A stretch of 64,000 nt of DNA from positions 248,001-312,000 of the forward strand of contig MU128918.1 in assembly GCA_014904985.1 (NCBI GenBank), in the 5' to 3' direction. The position numbers and the translations under genes were made by a program. Positions 49,621 to 61,200 of this stretch are shown here, in pieces. This stretch comes from Hydnum rufescens UP504 (taxonomy: Eukaryota; Basidiomycota; Agaricomycetes; Cantharellales; Hydnaceae). The notes under the pieces are model-generated. The model was given only the letters and a program-made list of their open reading frames with translations, searched no databases and was not told where the DNA came from. How positions within the stretch are numbered: position 1 is the stretch's first letter; the number at the start of each line of letters is the position of its first letter.

Positions 49621-49988
49621 CACTGCCTCAGTGTCAGGATTCTCCCGATCAGGTTGCGTAATTTTGGAATCAAGTAACTTGAGTATGCCCCAAGTCTTCT
49701 CAGTGATCTGTTTTTTCTTGTACCTTTCTTGATGTCGCGCAGACTTGTAACTTTTACATCGCTTACTTTCTGAATTTACATCAGTTTTTGATCTTACTGT
49801 ACTAGACAGTCTCGCGCTGGCAGATTCATGACCAGTTCCCTACCCTGCCACCTCGACGACGCAGTCGAGGACCATCCCAAATCCATCCCTCTGGAACACG
49901 GAGAATGACTACCCCAGAGGATGAGAGAAGAATAGAATACGGAAAAGGCGAGCCTGTCGGAGTCATCGCTACGAGGAAAATCATTGGT

Positions 49989-51805
49989 CTAGCAGGTGCC
50001 CATGCAGTTGATGATGTTGGCAAATTGCGATCCGGGATAAAATAGGTGATTCGGTGTGGTGTCTAGCCCAACGAAAACACCGGTGGCGGTGGCGATAACA
50101 CTGTCGGTCCCGTTTTTGTCCGCTGACAGTTCCTGAGATTGTGAAGGGGGATTCGAGAGTCAATGAAAGTTCGAGGTAGACACTAAAAGTCATACCCAGT
50201 ACATGCTTCCGCCAAGGCCCTGGTCAGAGATATACTGTGCCTTTTGCTTAACGATCGCTGGAGTGTCGTAGGATACTGCGGTACATGTAAAATAAACGAG
50301 CTGTCCGTCCAACCGGGACCAAGAATACGTACCTAGCTCTTGCTTGATAGCGTCGTAACTGTAACTTGAACCAGTGGCGGGATCCTCGACAACGATAGCA
50401 CCAGGAAAAGGAAGTGCCTTGTAATCGTAAACACCGGGGGTCCAAGTCCCAAGACCAGCGCCACTAAACGACTGTTGAATTCCTGAAGTGGACTCGAACA
50501 CACGTCCATAGATAGGAATTCCCATGATAATCTTAGAAGGGGTTGCTCCATTCGCCCGATAATATTTGATGGTAGCGTCCGTGTCAACCCCCTGCCCGGT
50601 GTTGCCACGGTACAGATTTGCCTGGTCATCACTAATGTTGGACCATGATCCAGCGTAGTCGTAGCTATATAGTCACCCGTCCTCATGTCAGCGTTCCAAC
50701 ACACAGATCTTAAACAAAACGAAACACGTACGCCATTAAATTCCACGATGTCAAGATCTTGTCCATGTCAGCGATCAACAAGTTTTGGTAGTTAGCAGAA
50801 CCAGCGGGGACAGCCGCTGAGATTTCATAGGGGGTGGTGTCGCCTGCACAGAGAAGCCATCAATTTACGAATCTTCGAATGCAAAACATGGCAACCGGTA
50901 CCCTTCCACGAAGCATATGCATCCAAGCCAGCTCGGAGTTCAGACAAAAGGGAGACGAAATCGGAAGCCTGGGTAGCAGTGGGGTATTCAAAGTCGAGAT
51001 CAATTCCATCCAGGCCGTTATCCTCGAGGAGCCCGATAGCAGAAGAAACGAATGCAGTACGCGAAGTAGTATTAGACAAGAAATTAAAGTGGCCTATTGA
51101 AAGCAGCACAGTCGGCGACAGGGCCAGGAAACGAAAATTGACATACATACCTGATTGAGAGTACGTATACCCTCCAACGGAGATCAATACTTTTAGGGAT
51201 CGATTCTTCAGCTTCAGCAAGTACAGCTGCTTGAAGCACCCATACAGGTTATTACCAACGTCGTCCCAGGAGTCCCCAGGGTCTAATTCAAGATGAGGTA
51301 ATTAGAAAGGCCGTAACCGTATATTGATCGAGATGAGTGGACACTGACAGTGTTTAGTCTGGTCTGCATAAGTGTCGGTGAGAGTCACGACACCCGTGAA
51401 GGGGTTCACGTCAGCAAAGGCGTACAAAATGTGAGTGAGCCTATCAGTGGGGATATCGGAAGGCTCTGGAGAAAAAGTAAGAACAATTTCCAGCAGTTGG
51501 GCAGTAGAACGTACGAAAATTTCGCCTGAAGAAGAATGTCAGCTGAAGTCGAGATATACCACCAATCTCTGTACATACCCATAGACTCCCCAATTTGTAA
51601 AATACCCGATGCTCTTCATCTGGGACGTACGATCCTCGAGGAGGACACCTCTTCCAAAGAGCGTGTGGTTCGAGTGGAAGGCACCATTAGGCTTAAGTTT
51701 TGACTTGAAATCCAGAGGGCGACGCATGGCTTCGGTGGCATGGGCAGTATCGAAGAGAATAGAAGCGAAAGCGACGAGAATAATAGAAAATAGGTCCAGG
51801 ACCAT
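49989..51805 (-). CDS. Secreted GH18 chitinase
   Basis: Hydrolyses beta-1,4-GlcNAc linkages in chitin. ATG 51803-51805 gives a signal peptide ([20 protein letters not shown], cleavage likely after AHA). The mature enzyme has [12 protein letters not shown], intron, [61 protein letters not shown], the catalytic strand [15 protein letters not shown] near 51000 (Glu as acid), [76 protein letters not shown] and GGSMYW, and after the last intron [20 protein letters not shown], ending IINCMGTC at 49989. All catalytic landmarks are intact. No chitin-binding module is seen. Roles could be wall remodelling or nutrient chitin use. Confidence 0.92.
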
Positions 51806-52068
51806 ACTGGCGAGTTCGAATGGGGAAGGAAGAAAGAGACAAAGAAGGATGGTACAGTTTTGACCATCCTGACTCCCTGGTCAGTCAAAATGAGAATCTG
51901 GAGAAAATCGTCTGGATCGCCTGAACCAAAATATGACCACATCGAACGCCTGGGACGCAGCGGTCGATGACGATAAGCGCTTCCACGCAATAATGGTAAG
52001 TTCTGGGCTCGTTTTCTGGAGTATTACGTAATCGGAAGTCGGCACTAATTTGTTACCGAGTCTTGCAA

Positions 52069-53518
52069 TGTCGTCTGGGATAGCCCATGGTGTCAAGACT
52101 CTCGCTGTCCTCGGTATGCGATGACTGAGAAAGATTTCTCACCATTCTATCTTATTAAAACTGCATAGGTGGAGGCCAAATGGGTTTGGGAATTGCTTAT
52201 GTTGCTTCGACTCGAGCTCGATTGCCAGTACTTATATTCGACAAGTCGAAGGAACAGATTGAACGTAGTCTGGCCCTAATGGACCGCCTTCTCTCCAAAG
52301 ACGTGGCAAAAGGAAAGTTGGAGGGGACCGAAGCCAAAGAGGCTCGCGAACGCATTACCATTGTCGACCGGACGAAGGCATTTAGAGATGTCGATTTATG
52401 CGTTGAGGTAGATCCATTATCTAACAGGATCGCTTATATACTTATTTTCTTAGGCAGTGGCGGAGTCCCTTCCATTGAAACAGACATTATTTAGGTCTTT
52501 GGCAGAGGAACTGCGTCCAGACGCTATTCTGGCCTCCAACACGTCATCGATCAGCATCACGAAGATTGCGGCAGCTACAATCCCTCAAAGTGTTTCTTCC
52601 TCTAGTGCGGAGGGACTAAGTTCGGCCTCCCGAGTTGTGGGTGAGATCCAGTACATTTCCTCTTGACAGTCATTTATTCAAAAATTGAAATGGCCCAGGA
52701 ATTCACTTCTTTAACCCTGTGCCAGTCATGGTTAGCTTACGACTCTCCGAGTTATCCCCCGTGCAATAGCTTAACATTTTCACAACCTAGCCTCTTGTGG
52801 AACTCATCTCTGGGTTGCAGACTTCGCCAGAAACATTAGAACGGGCGCGCGCGTTCGCAACTGCGTGCGGAAAAGGTGGAGCTCCCAATATTTTTTCTAA
52901 TATTCAGGCCATGTAACCAGGGATCTAGAGGTGACTGTTGCGAAGGATATGCCGGGATTCGTCTCCAACGCTCTGTTAATCCCGTTCATCAATGAAGTGC
53001 GTGTCTTTCCAATGTTTTTCCTGATCCTAACTTTGACCGGACGTGGTTTAGGCTATTATGTGCCTCGAAAAGGTCCACATCTAATCCTTTCATATTTTGG
53101 AGATGTGGAAAACTGATGAAATTGACTCTAGGGGATAGCGACGAAAGAGGATATCGACAAGACACTCCGCCTTGGGATGGGCCATCCTATGGGGCCTTTA
53201 ACTCTTGGTGCGATTATCTTCCACACCCTCCAAAACTCTCTATGCTCACAACACCCGACGATTTATTCAATGCCGTTTCGTAGCGGATTTGTAAGTTCGC
53301 TTCCATCGGTCTGCTTGCTTCCACCGTGACTGCCTTCCTTTCGCAGCATCGGGTTGGACACGTGTCTTGCTATACAGCGCACGTTATTGGAAGGGACAGG
53401 CGACTCGAAATATCGGCCTAGTATCTTCTTGGAAAGAATGGTAGACGCGGGGTGGCTGGGCAAGAAAACTGGGAAAGGATTTTACACGTACGACGATCAA
53501 GGGAAGATTGTAGCATAG
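52069..53518 (+). CDS. 3-hydroxyacyl-CoA (3-hydroxybutyryl-CoA) dehydrogenase
   Basis: NAD-dependent oxidation of 3-hydroxyacyl-CoA to 3-ketoacyl-CoA in fatty-acid metabolism. ATG 52069 opens [16 protein letters not shown]; an intron splits the Rossmann motif, continuing [15 protein letters not shown]. Then [40 protein letters not shown], the catalytic His segment [49 protein letters not shown] with [34 protein letters not shown], and a 7-nt microexon (53284-53290) that supplies most of ADF before [10 protein letters not shown]. It ends [20 protein letters not shown] at 53518. Length is about 300 residues, usual for single-domain hydroxybutyryl-CoA dehydrogenases. Cytosolic or mitochondrial location not decided; no obvious presequence. 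Confidence 0.92.
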
Positions 53519-54545
53519 GACATAAGCCTGGATTGGTTTGCGTGACCGAGGGACATCCGTGCTAGAGTCACAGTGCACGAAAATGATTAGATGGGTTGAT
53601 AAATATATGAATTCCATATGCAGGGGACATAAAGGGTCCCATTATCGAAACGCGTGGCGCTAACAAATTTGAAAATGAAATGTCCGAGGAATTTGAAGGA
53701 GCAGAGAGAAGAGGTGATTAATAGTCTTATCCCCTGAGGAGGGGGGGGGGGGGGGACAGCGTACAACAGATAAATAATCCTCTCGACACGGGACTGACCA
53801 TCCCGGTCACATGATGGCCTAGAGACCTGCCAAGTGCATCGTGTCTGAATCATATGGCAAGGCCACTACATGCCAGAACAGTGGAGAATAGTGAAGAATG
53901 CCTCTGAGCGTGACGTCTACCATGTCAAGACTCCAATCTCAGTGGGCTGTCTCGATACCAGAAATACTGTAGCCCCTCAAACACGCGCAGTACGGCAAAC
54001 GGGCTCGCGCAGACGGGGGACAGCAGATACTAGCAGAAACAATACGGATGCTGTGAGTATCCAATAAACCAATTAGTCTGAAAAAATCATCGCGCGCGAC
54101 AACAAGGCTCACGCTCGAAGGAATCAAGGGGCTCCGGGCATGCGATTCCCTGTACAGTACAGACGCGAGAATTAGAAATACGCTGAAAGTATTGATTTCA
54201 CATGTTGTTCAGAACAGTCCTACATGATTTCGCTCATTGGCGTCCCATTTACTGCTGGGTCATCAGGCACTGTGAAAGGCTGTGATTGTATCTCCTGATC
54301 CTATCATGGGTTTCGTTATCAGGTGCAGGAGAATTCAGTGACAGTTTGGGAACCCCTTGATAAATGCATTTGAATACGGCTGCCGTCAGTCCGGGTTATA
54401 GGTATTCCTGAATTCAACGTCCCACGCCACATGACAAACTGGGTGCTGGGGCACTAGGACACGAGTCTCCAGTGTGATATATCACCATGAAAAGGGGCAA
54501 TGGCGAGCCTCGATAAGCCACCAAAAGATGCACAATGTTATGAAA
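53519..54545. other. Intergenic with a G15 homopolymer
   Basis: No gene recognised. An uninterrupted run of 15 G lies at 53741-53755. The rest is unremarkable on both strands. Confidence 0.5.
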
Positions 54546-55700
54546 TCACCAAAATAAGAAGATTAACAAAAAGGTTAACAAAAAGGTTAGCGAGGTACAG
54601 GTCGAGTATCGCTTTGGAATCTGAAAAAGTTTTCGGGCATCTTTTCGCCCAGTTCTCGCCCTCTTGAACACTCTGGATCGGGCATCTGAATAATTCTGGG
54701 GGGATCCTTTAAGGAAATCGGCCCTTTGCCTATTCAAACCGCGTCCGAAATCGATGATACGATAGGATGGATTCTCCATCGTTCGCTCCGCGTGAGGGGC
54801 ATGGAGCGGGCCAGGCTGTACGAGGATATTCCGAGGCGACATGGACACCTGGACAAACCCTGCCCAATGCAACCGTCGAATCAGAGAGTATATGTGCACC
54901 CTGTGTGAGAAGGCGAGATAATTGTCAGATGTCATAAATGAGAATATCTAAGACCCCCCGTGAGGGAAGGCGAAAACGAAGGGAAAAAAAAAAGTTACGA
55001 ACCTGTCAGCTAAAGGCAGTCGCAAACTCAAGTAAGAATAGTCAGGGGCAATAGGTGTTCCGCACTCCTCCTCCAACAAGAAGGGTTTATAGTTCTTTTC
55101 CGACGCCTTGCACTCTGTAACATAGAAGCCATATGACTTGGGTACGACCGCCCCGGGCCTCATAAAACTCTTTCCCCCATCAACCAGCGAGAACCCGCTA
55201 TAGATCTGATACCATCAGCGTGTTCGGCAAGTCGTGGGATTCAATCGTGTGTTGTAGTGGAAACGTGTCAGTCGTGCTAGCCTTTCCCTCGTCAGTGAAT
55301 TCACGCTCCTGTAGCTGGGAAAAACCTGGGATATCGAAAGGAAAAGGGGTGCATAGTCCTCACTTAGAGCTATGGGCTTTTCCTGACGAGATTGGGCCCC
55401 CGTTTCTTCAGGGGTCGGAAACCATGGGAAGTTTCCGGGGGTGGGAATCCGACAATGCCGCTCGTGCCACATTCGACGGGCGACATCGCGTTGATCCACG
55501 GGCAGGCGACGGATAGGCAGTGACAGGTTACATCCGTTGATGTACATTGGAAAAATCACGGAACCAAGTGGATATGTGTCGACACAGTCCTTCAGCTGGT
55601 GCAAGGTTTGTATGAACCTGGGGTTGAATTCGAAGGCCTTACTTTTGGCGAACAAGGAGATGTAGATTGCGGCGAGAACATTGCATGCGTCCTAATATCG
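54546..55700 (-). CDS. Fungal protein kinase-like (pseudokinase) gene
   Basis: Kinase-like protein of a type common in Agaricomycetes. Upstream exons (55700-55210) contain FEFNPRFIQTLHQLKDCVDT and PVDQRDVARRMWHE. Then VVPKSYGFYVTEC with FLLEEECGTPI (about 55060-55140, hinge-like), RVHIYSLIRRLHWAGFVQV, SMSPRNILVQPGPL and SYRIIDFGRG (about 54730). The DFG-like motif is present, but the HRD aspartate is not (GFVQVSMSPRNIL), so catalysis is unlikely or altered. The C-terminus is hydrophobic (LTFLLTFLLIFLFW), coded by a short tandem repeat. The N-terminal end is not resolved. Substrates and role unknown. Confidence 0.55.
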
Positions 55701-55816
55701 GTTAGGATCTGAGTGAAACCATATCACAGAGGCCAACAGGAGTCCGGTCGGTAGTTTACCTCTGACTAGTCAAAATGCACACGCCCCTCAGATGATGGGA
55801 TAGGTTTATTTAGATC

Positions 55817-57150
55817 TCATGCAGTTGATGGTCTAAGCAAGAGCATGGTAGATGCGAATTCAAGAAGAGTGAGTGGCGATAGTTCAGGACGCGCTTCATC
55901 TTCCATGGTGCAGTCCTCTGATGCAACTGAATCACCTTGTCTTGGACTGGGAAGCCATTTCAGAAGTTGTTGGACGTCTGTATAGAAGACGAAACCAGCA
56001 TTGATGGTGACAATAGCTTTCTTGTCCCCAATAAGGGATCTTTGTGTTGATTCCAGCGGCGCATCCAACATGGTAAGGCTCCCAATGTGCACGTGGTAAG
56101 AGCTATATTCGGAAATGATAAGGCCATCTTTGGCCTCTCAGTTGGCGACGGCGAAACAGCCGCTAGTCTAACGAATTTCAACCTACAGCGACAGGAACTG
56201 TATCGGTTACTGGGGCACGTTCGCCCCTATTCATCCGATAAGCTCAATATCACAGTGAATACTAACCCAATCAAGCCTCCTATGCGAGAGGCAGACTTAA
56301 AAGAGGCAGCTGAGATATAGATGTGGGGGATCCATAAATAGGTACACGAAAAGATTCAGAGTAGGGACTAAAGGCGGGCCGAGAAGCGTAATAATAAAAA
56401 CCCGGAGCCTGCAGAAAACGGTAACAATGATGAGCACAGTGATCAAGGAGAACGAGGACAGTAATGGTTCAGATTGGGGCGCCCGAGGTTTGTATGTGAG
56501 CTGGTACGGGCCATTTCCTCACGGATAGGAAGACCGTCGTGTGTATCGTCATGTGTAGGAGGAGCATGAAAAGAGATGCTTACCCGAAAACCACTAACGG
56601 AGATTAACGGAGAGCGGGAGCCACATCTGCACGAAACAGGTGGTCAGCCGAGTGAGGCAGCATGACCAATGGAGCGGGCCGGTGTGCTCAGAAACATTTA
56701 AAAAAAATGCAGCCTTGAGTATATCGTCAGGTGTTCAGGCGGTAACTCCTCTTCTCATCCTTGCACACCGGCCCGCTGGAGTAACGCGAATGCTCACCTG
56801 GAGAGATCGGACTCTGGTGAGTGGTCTAGGGGCAAGAAACAGCGTCAGACGATATAAACATGGAGAGCGAGAAGACCGAGAGAAAAATCAGGGAAAGGTA
56901 TGAAAAAATCAACGGTTGCACCGAATCATATACTCTAGTTTGTTTTCCATGCATCATGTGGAAGGGAAAGAGAGTGGTGCTCACCAAGGGCGCTGTCGCA
57001 AAACTGTACAGTGCGAGTCTTAAATACACGTGATCCGGATGTTGCCGGCGATGAATTCTGGCCAATTGAGGCCAATTGCTTCAGAAGAGTGGGTAAGTTC
57101 AGGAAAGAGAGCTGTCGGAGCGTCCCCATGTGAATATGGGAAGCTTGGAT
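55817..57150 (-). CDS. Unrecognised multi-pass membrane protein
   Basis: Minus-strand exons with several hydrophobic segments: LIFSYLSLIFLSVFSLSMFI (about 56860-56960), LITVLIIVTVFC then RVFIIITLLGPPLVPTLNLF and VYLFMDPP (about 56330-56450), IGGLIGLVFTVILSLSDE (about 56240-56290), SPSPTERPKMALSFPNIALT (about 56110) and the C-terminal exon TINAGFVFYTDVQQLLKWLP to stop 55817. The soluble GPPLxPxxNLxVYLFMDPP loop looks like a family signature but I cannot name the family. First exon may open near 57124 (MGTLRQLSFLNLPTLLKQL). Exon joins are tentative. Confidence 0.4.
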
Positions 57151-57828
57151 CATGGGGAATGGTGAAATTCATCGGGTACCCCTTCTCTTATCTACCGTAA
57201 TACTTGGAGGTCTTCTATTGCCATATCCGTACTGCCACCACCTCGCCCTTTCCGAAATAACGCTATACCAAAGAGGGTCTGAGACTCTTGAGGGCACGCA
57301 CACCGTGGTGGAATTTTTCATGGATTGCGAAAAAAGGGAGGATAATTTTACCTTTTTCATTTTGTATGTACAGTATTTCAAAGATTATTGAAATGGTAAC
57401 TTTTAAGTCTTGGACTGGTCTCAGCCACGTTTGTTTGTATCTTTCACCCTCCTGCAGAGGTTACCTCTTGTGCGGTGTGTCCAAGCTTGTGGCCCTGCAG
57501 GCGTGGGTGGGATCCGCGTTCAGTGCGGTTATGTAATGTGCCCCGTTGTGAACTGTCAGCAAGAAGCTGGCCTGGGGAGATCCGCTCTTGCTGTTCTCGG
57601 CGATGGTTATGTACCACCGTGAGAGACAATAAGAACGGAAGCGGATCGGCTAGACGGGTTGCGTGCTTCGCTTCCGGGATGGCGCCTTGACGCCTGTTTG
57701 CCTACTTGGGATCGCGTTGCCTTTACCCCTGAACCTGAAAGCGCCATCTCGCGCCTTCGTAAATTTCGTTTAAGTTGGTTCTCGCTGGGCGTGAGGCCGT
57801 GTAGCCCGTGCTCATTCACTCGATAGCT
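57151..57828. other. Upstream region of SulP copy 2
   Basis: No convincing gene; open frames here lack similarity. Contains the 5' flank and probable promoter of the SulP gene starting at 57829. Confidence 0.4.
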
Positions 57829-60800
57829 ATGGCTCCCGACCTTGCCGCCGTCAAGTATTGGGCAAAGAAGCTCTTGGGCATCCCTCAGCCTCCAGACACG
57901 CACCACTCTCGCCTCACTCGTGGGGAATCTATAGGATCCACCGTGCGTGCCCCGGTTTCGCTCCCGAATTTTTCCTCAATAGTTTGATCCAGACCCACAC
58001 TCGAGTTTATGTCGAGCAAGACCCGACCGTAGTCGAGTGGATTAAAGAGCACGGTCCTACACGAAAGAATACTGTAGAGTACCTCAGAAGCCTGCTGCCT
58101 GTTCTTGAATGGCTGCCTCGCTATAACCGTATCTGGCTTCTGGGCGATCTCATCGCCGGTGTCACCATCGGTGCAGTTGTCGTTCCTCAAGGGATGGCAT
58201 ACGCCAAGCTCGCCAACTTACCCCCCCAATATGGTCTCTATTCGAGCTTCGTCGGTGTCCTTATCTATTTCGCCTTCGCCACCTCCAAAGAGTACGCCTT
58301 CTTTCTCCCCACCATTTCTTGTTCACCTCCTCACCCTTCCTACCCAGTATCACTATCGGCCCCGTCGCTGTCATGTCACTTCTCACAGGCCAGATCATCC
58401 TTCGTGTCCAACATTTACACCCCAACATCTCTGGGCCAGTCATCGCTTCCGCTCTAGCCGTCCTCTGTGGTGCCTTTGTTTTCACCCTCGGAATTCTGCG
58501 CCTTGGGTATGGAATTCTTTCCTTTCCATACTTCTATGCACTCATCCATCCCCCCAGCTTCATTGTCGATTTTATTCCCGTCACCGGTATTCGAACCGTT
58601 TCCATTCTCTGCCTAGCCAACTGAATATCCTTGTCTAGCCATCGGCGCATTCATGACTGGAAGCGCATTGAATATCGCCATCGGCCAGATTCCGTCGCTG
58701 ATGGGTATCACTGGCTTCAGCACCCGTGATGCTACCTACCTAGTCTTCATTCATATTCTGAAACACATTGGCCGATCAACCTTGGATGCAGCTATGGGTC
58801 TCACCGCCCTCTTCCTCTTATACGCCATCCGTGCATTCTGCTCCTGGCGTTCGCGCAAGACCCCTCAATACGCCAAGACATTCTTCTTCATTGCGACGTT
58901 GCGGACTGCGTTTACCATCCTCTTGTTCACCATGGTCTCCTGGCTTGTCAACCGTCACCATCGAAAAAAGCCTAAATTCGCCATCCTTGGAACCGTCCCT
59001 CGAGGCTTCAAACATATGGGGGCTCCCAGACTTGACCACACTGTGTCATCGTCTCATCGCCAAGGAACTCCCTGGGGCTGTCATTGTTTTATTGATGTAT
59101 GTCACGTTGCCCTGTTCTTCCTCGGCTGTGTCCTGATCCTCGTCTCGAACTGCAGCGAGCACATCGCAATCGCGAAGAGTTTTGGCCGGGTGAACAATTA
59201 CACTATTTCCCCCTCTCAAGAGGCAAGTTGGTCCCGATTCAGGATCGTGAACTGATCACTCATTGGTCCCTGTGGTGCAGCTCATTGCCATTGGTATCAC
59301 CAATATCTTTGGGCCTTTCTTCGGTATGTCTTGGCGTGTGCCCTATCCATGACTGTCACTCTTCCCTTTTAACTCATCCTAAATAGGCGCGTACCCAGCC
59401 ACCGGAGCTTTTCGCGTACTGCCATTAAAAGCAAGGCGGGTGTGCGGACACCTCTCGCGGGATTGTACACTGCATTGGTCGTCTTGCTCGCCCTTTACGC
59501 ACTACCCCCCAGTAGGCCCAACAAAGACTCCATCTTCACCCGTATTCTCATCTTCATTTTCTTTAGTGTTCTTCTACATCCCGAATGCCAGTCTATCAGC
59601 GGTCATCATTCACGCCGTCGGGGATTTGATCACTCCACCGAGTGCGGTATACCAGTGGTGGCAAGTAGATCCCCCAGAAGTCGTCATCTTCTTTGCTGGT
59701 GTGATCGGCACTGTATTTGGAACAATCGAGATTGGCATCTAGTGCGTACCATTCGGTGAAAAAGCTTGATTGAATCATATTCTAACTCTCAGCCGCTCTT
59801 GCAGCACCGCCATTGCGAGTACGGGAGGTTTGTTATTGTTCAGAATCGCCAAGGCTCGCGGTGATTTCCTCGGGAAAGTCCAAATATTCGATTTGGACCA
59901 GTTGACGGATGACTCCAATGGGACCCCTACGTCGCGAAGCGTTTATTTGCCTCTGGACCATGCCGACGGTTCGAATCCTAGAATTCCGCTAGAAGAACCC
60001 CTTCCCGGCGTGTTCATCTATCGTGTGCGACAGAATCCACTATATCCTAGTGTGGGCTCATTCACGGATCAACTCGTGGTGGTCGTGCAGCGACAGACGA
60101 AACGCACCAATCCACTCAGCTATCCCAGGTTGGGTGATCGGCCGTGGAATGTGCGTCCTTTCTCCACTTTTTTAGTCCGTCCCCAAGGAGTGACGTGCTC
60201 ACCATGGCCCCTGTCTTGCAGTTGCCGGGTCCTAGACACCTAGACCTCGATGCGGAAGCGAGAGATCCGCGCCCAACCCTCAAGGCGATCATCATGGACT
60301 TCGATGCAGTGGATCATATCGACGTGACGGCGGTGCTGGTCCTCCAGGACATACGTGCGCAGCTGGACCGACATGCATCACCCGATATCGTGGAGTGGCA
60401 TTTCGCTGGGATTCGCGGGCCGTGGGTGAAGCGCGCACTTGTATCGGGTGGTTTGGTCGGATCCAGAACGTGCCAGGCGAGGTGCGGCCCATGTACAGTA
60501 TTGCGAGGATCGGGGATTCCAGTGATGATCTTGGCACCCGGAGTCAACGAGCGGCGGAGCTGGAGAAATGGAGAAATGTGCGACGGAACGGGGGAGAGGT
60601 AGGTGCGGACGATGTGGAGGCAACTGGGGGATTCGAAGCGGTGAATAGGGCGGTCGCGGGGCTACCTGTTCTGTCAATCGATCGGGAGGTGAGAATCCCG
60701 TTTTTTCTCTCTTCTTGTCAGGTTTGACGAGGGAGGGATGTCCTGTCCTTCCGCCCTTTTTTACTCACTGATACGGTGTTTGCGTTATTATTTTATCCAG

Positions 60801-60929
60801 GCCTTCCACTTGGACGTACCAGCCGCTGTGGCCTCTGTCGAATCACGTCTCGGTCCTGGGGTCAAGCCACTTTCCAGGCCGGACGTTTTGCGACAGAGGA
60901 CTCCCAGCGATTCCAAGTCTACCGAATGA
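57829..60929 (+). CDS. SulP sulfate permease with STAS domain, copy 2 (Sul1/Sul2-like)
   Basis: High-affinity sulfate permease type. ATG 57829 gives MAPDLAAVKYWAKKLLGIPQ; after an intron VEYLRSLLPVLEWLPRYN, LGDLIAGVTIGAVVVPQGMA, YAKLANLPPQYGLYSSFVGV, DITIGPVAVMSLLTGQII, ILRLGFIVDFIPVTAIGAFM, TGSALNIAIGQIPSLMGI, PKFAILGTVPRGF, LCHRLIAKELPGAVIVLL, EHIAIAKSFGRVNNYTISPS, GITNIFGPFFGAYPATGAF, IKSKAGVRTPLAGLYTALVV, IPNASLSAVIIHAVGDLITP, and PPEVVIFFAGVIGTVFGTIE. The STAS domain carries PGVFIYRV, LKAIIMDFDAVDHIDVTAVL and AFHLDVPAAVASVESRLG; stop 60929. One intron is GC-AG (59223-59280). Three one-base shifts at homopolymers (59018-59022, 59409-59412, 60452-60454) interrupt the frame. Confidence 0.88.
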
Positions 60930-61128
60930 AGTAATGTCGCCTGTGTCTGCAATTTCCTTTTGTTGCAGTGGTCGTCCTGCATCGCCTTGTTTTTCGTACG
61001 TTCGTCTTTGTGTTCTCGCGTGTTTCAGGCTGGAGCGGGGTGTTCTAGTCTACTATCTGTACCCGGGATCATCGGGATAGAAGTAATTGCCCCCTACTTG
61101 TGACACAATGATCTTCAAACTTGGTTGG

Positions 61129-61200
61129 CAGTAATAGGGGCTATAATGGTATTAGTTAAAGATTATAAAGAACATCTGCCAGTGCCAAACCCTATTACTG
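61129..61200. repeat. 11-bp perfect inverted repeat
   Basis: CAGTAATAGGG at 61129-61139 pairs with CCCTATTACTG at 61190-61200, enclosing 50 AT-rich bases. The size and layout are like a tiny MITE remnant or a stem-loop near the 3' end of SulP copy 2, but no target-site duplication is evident. Confidence 0.5.

Noticed and set aside
59960..59985. GGTTCGAATCC, a tRNA-like B box.
   Set aside because: It lies within a conserved SulP exon (DGSNPRIPLEEPLPG) and has no cloverleaf around it.
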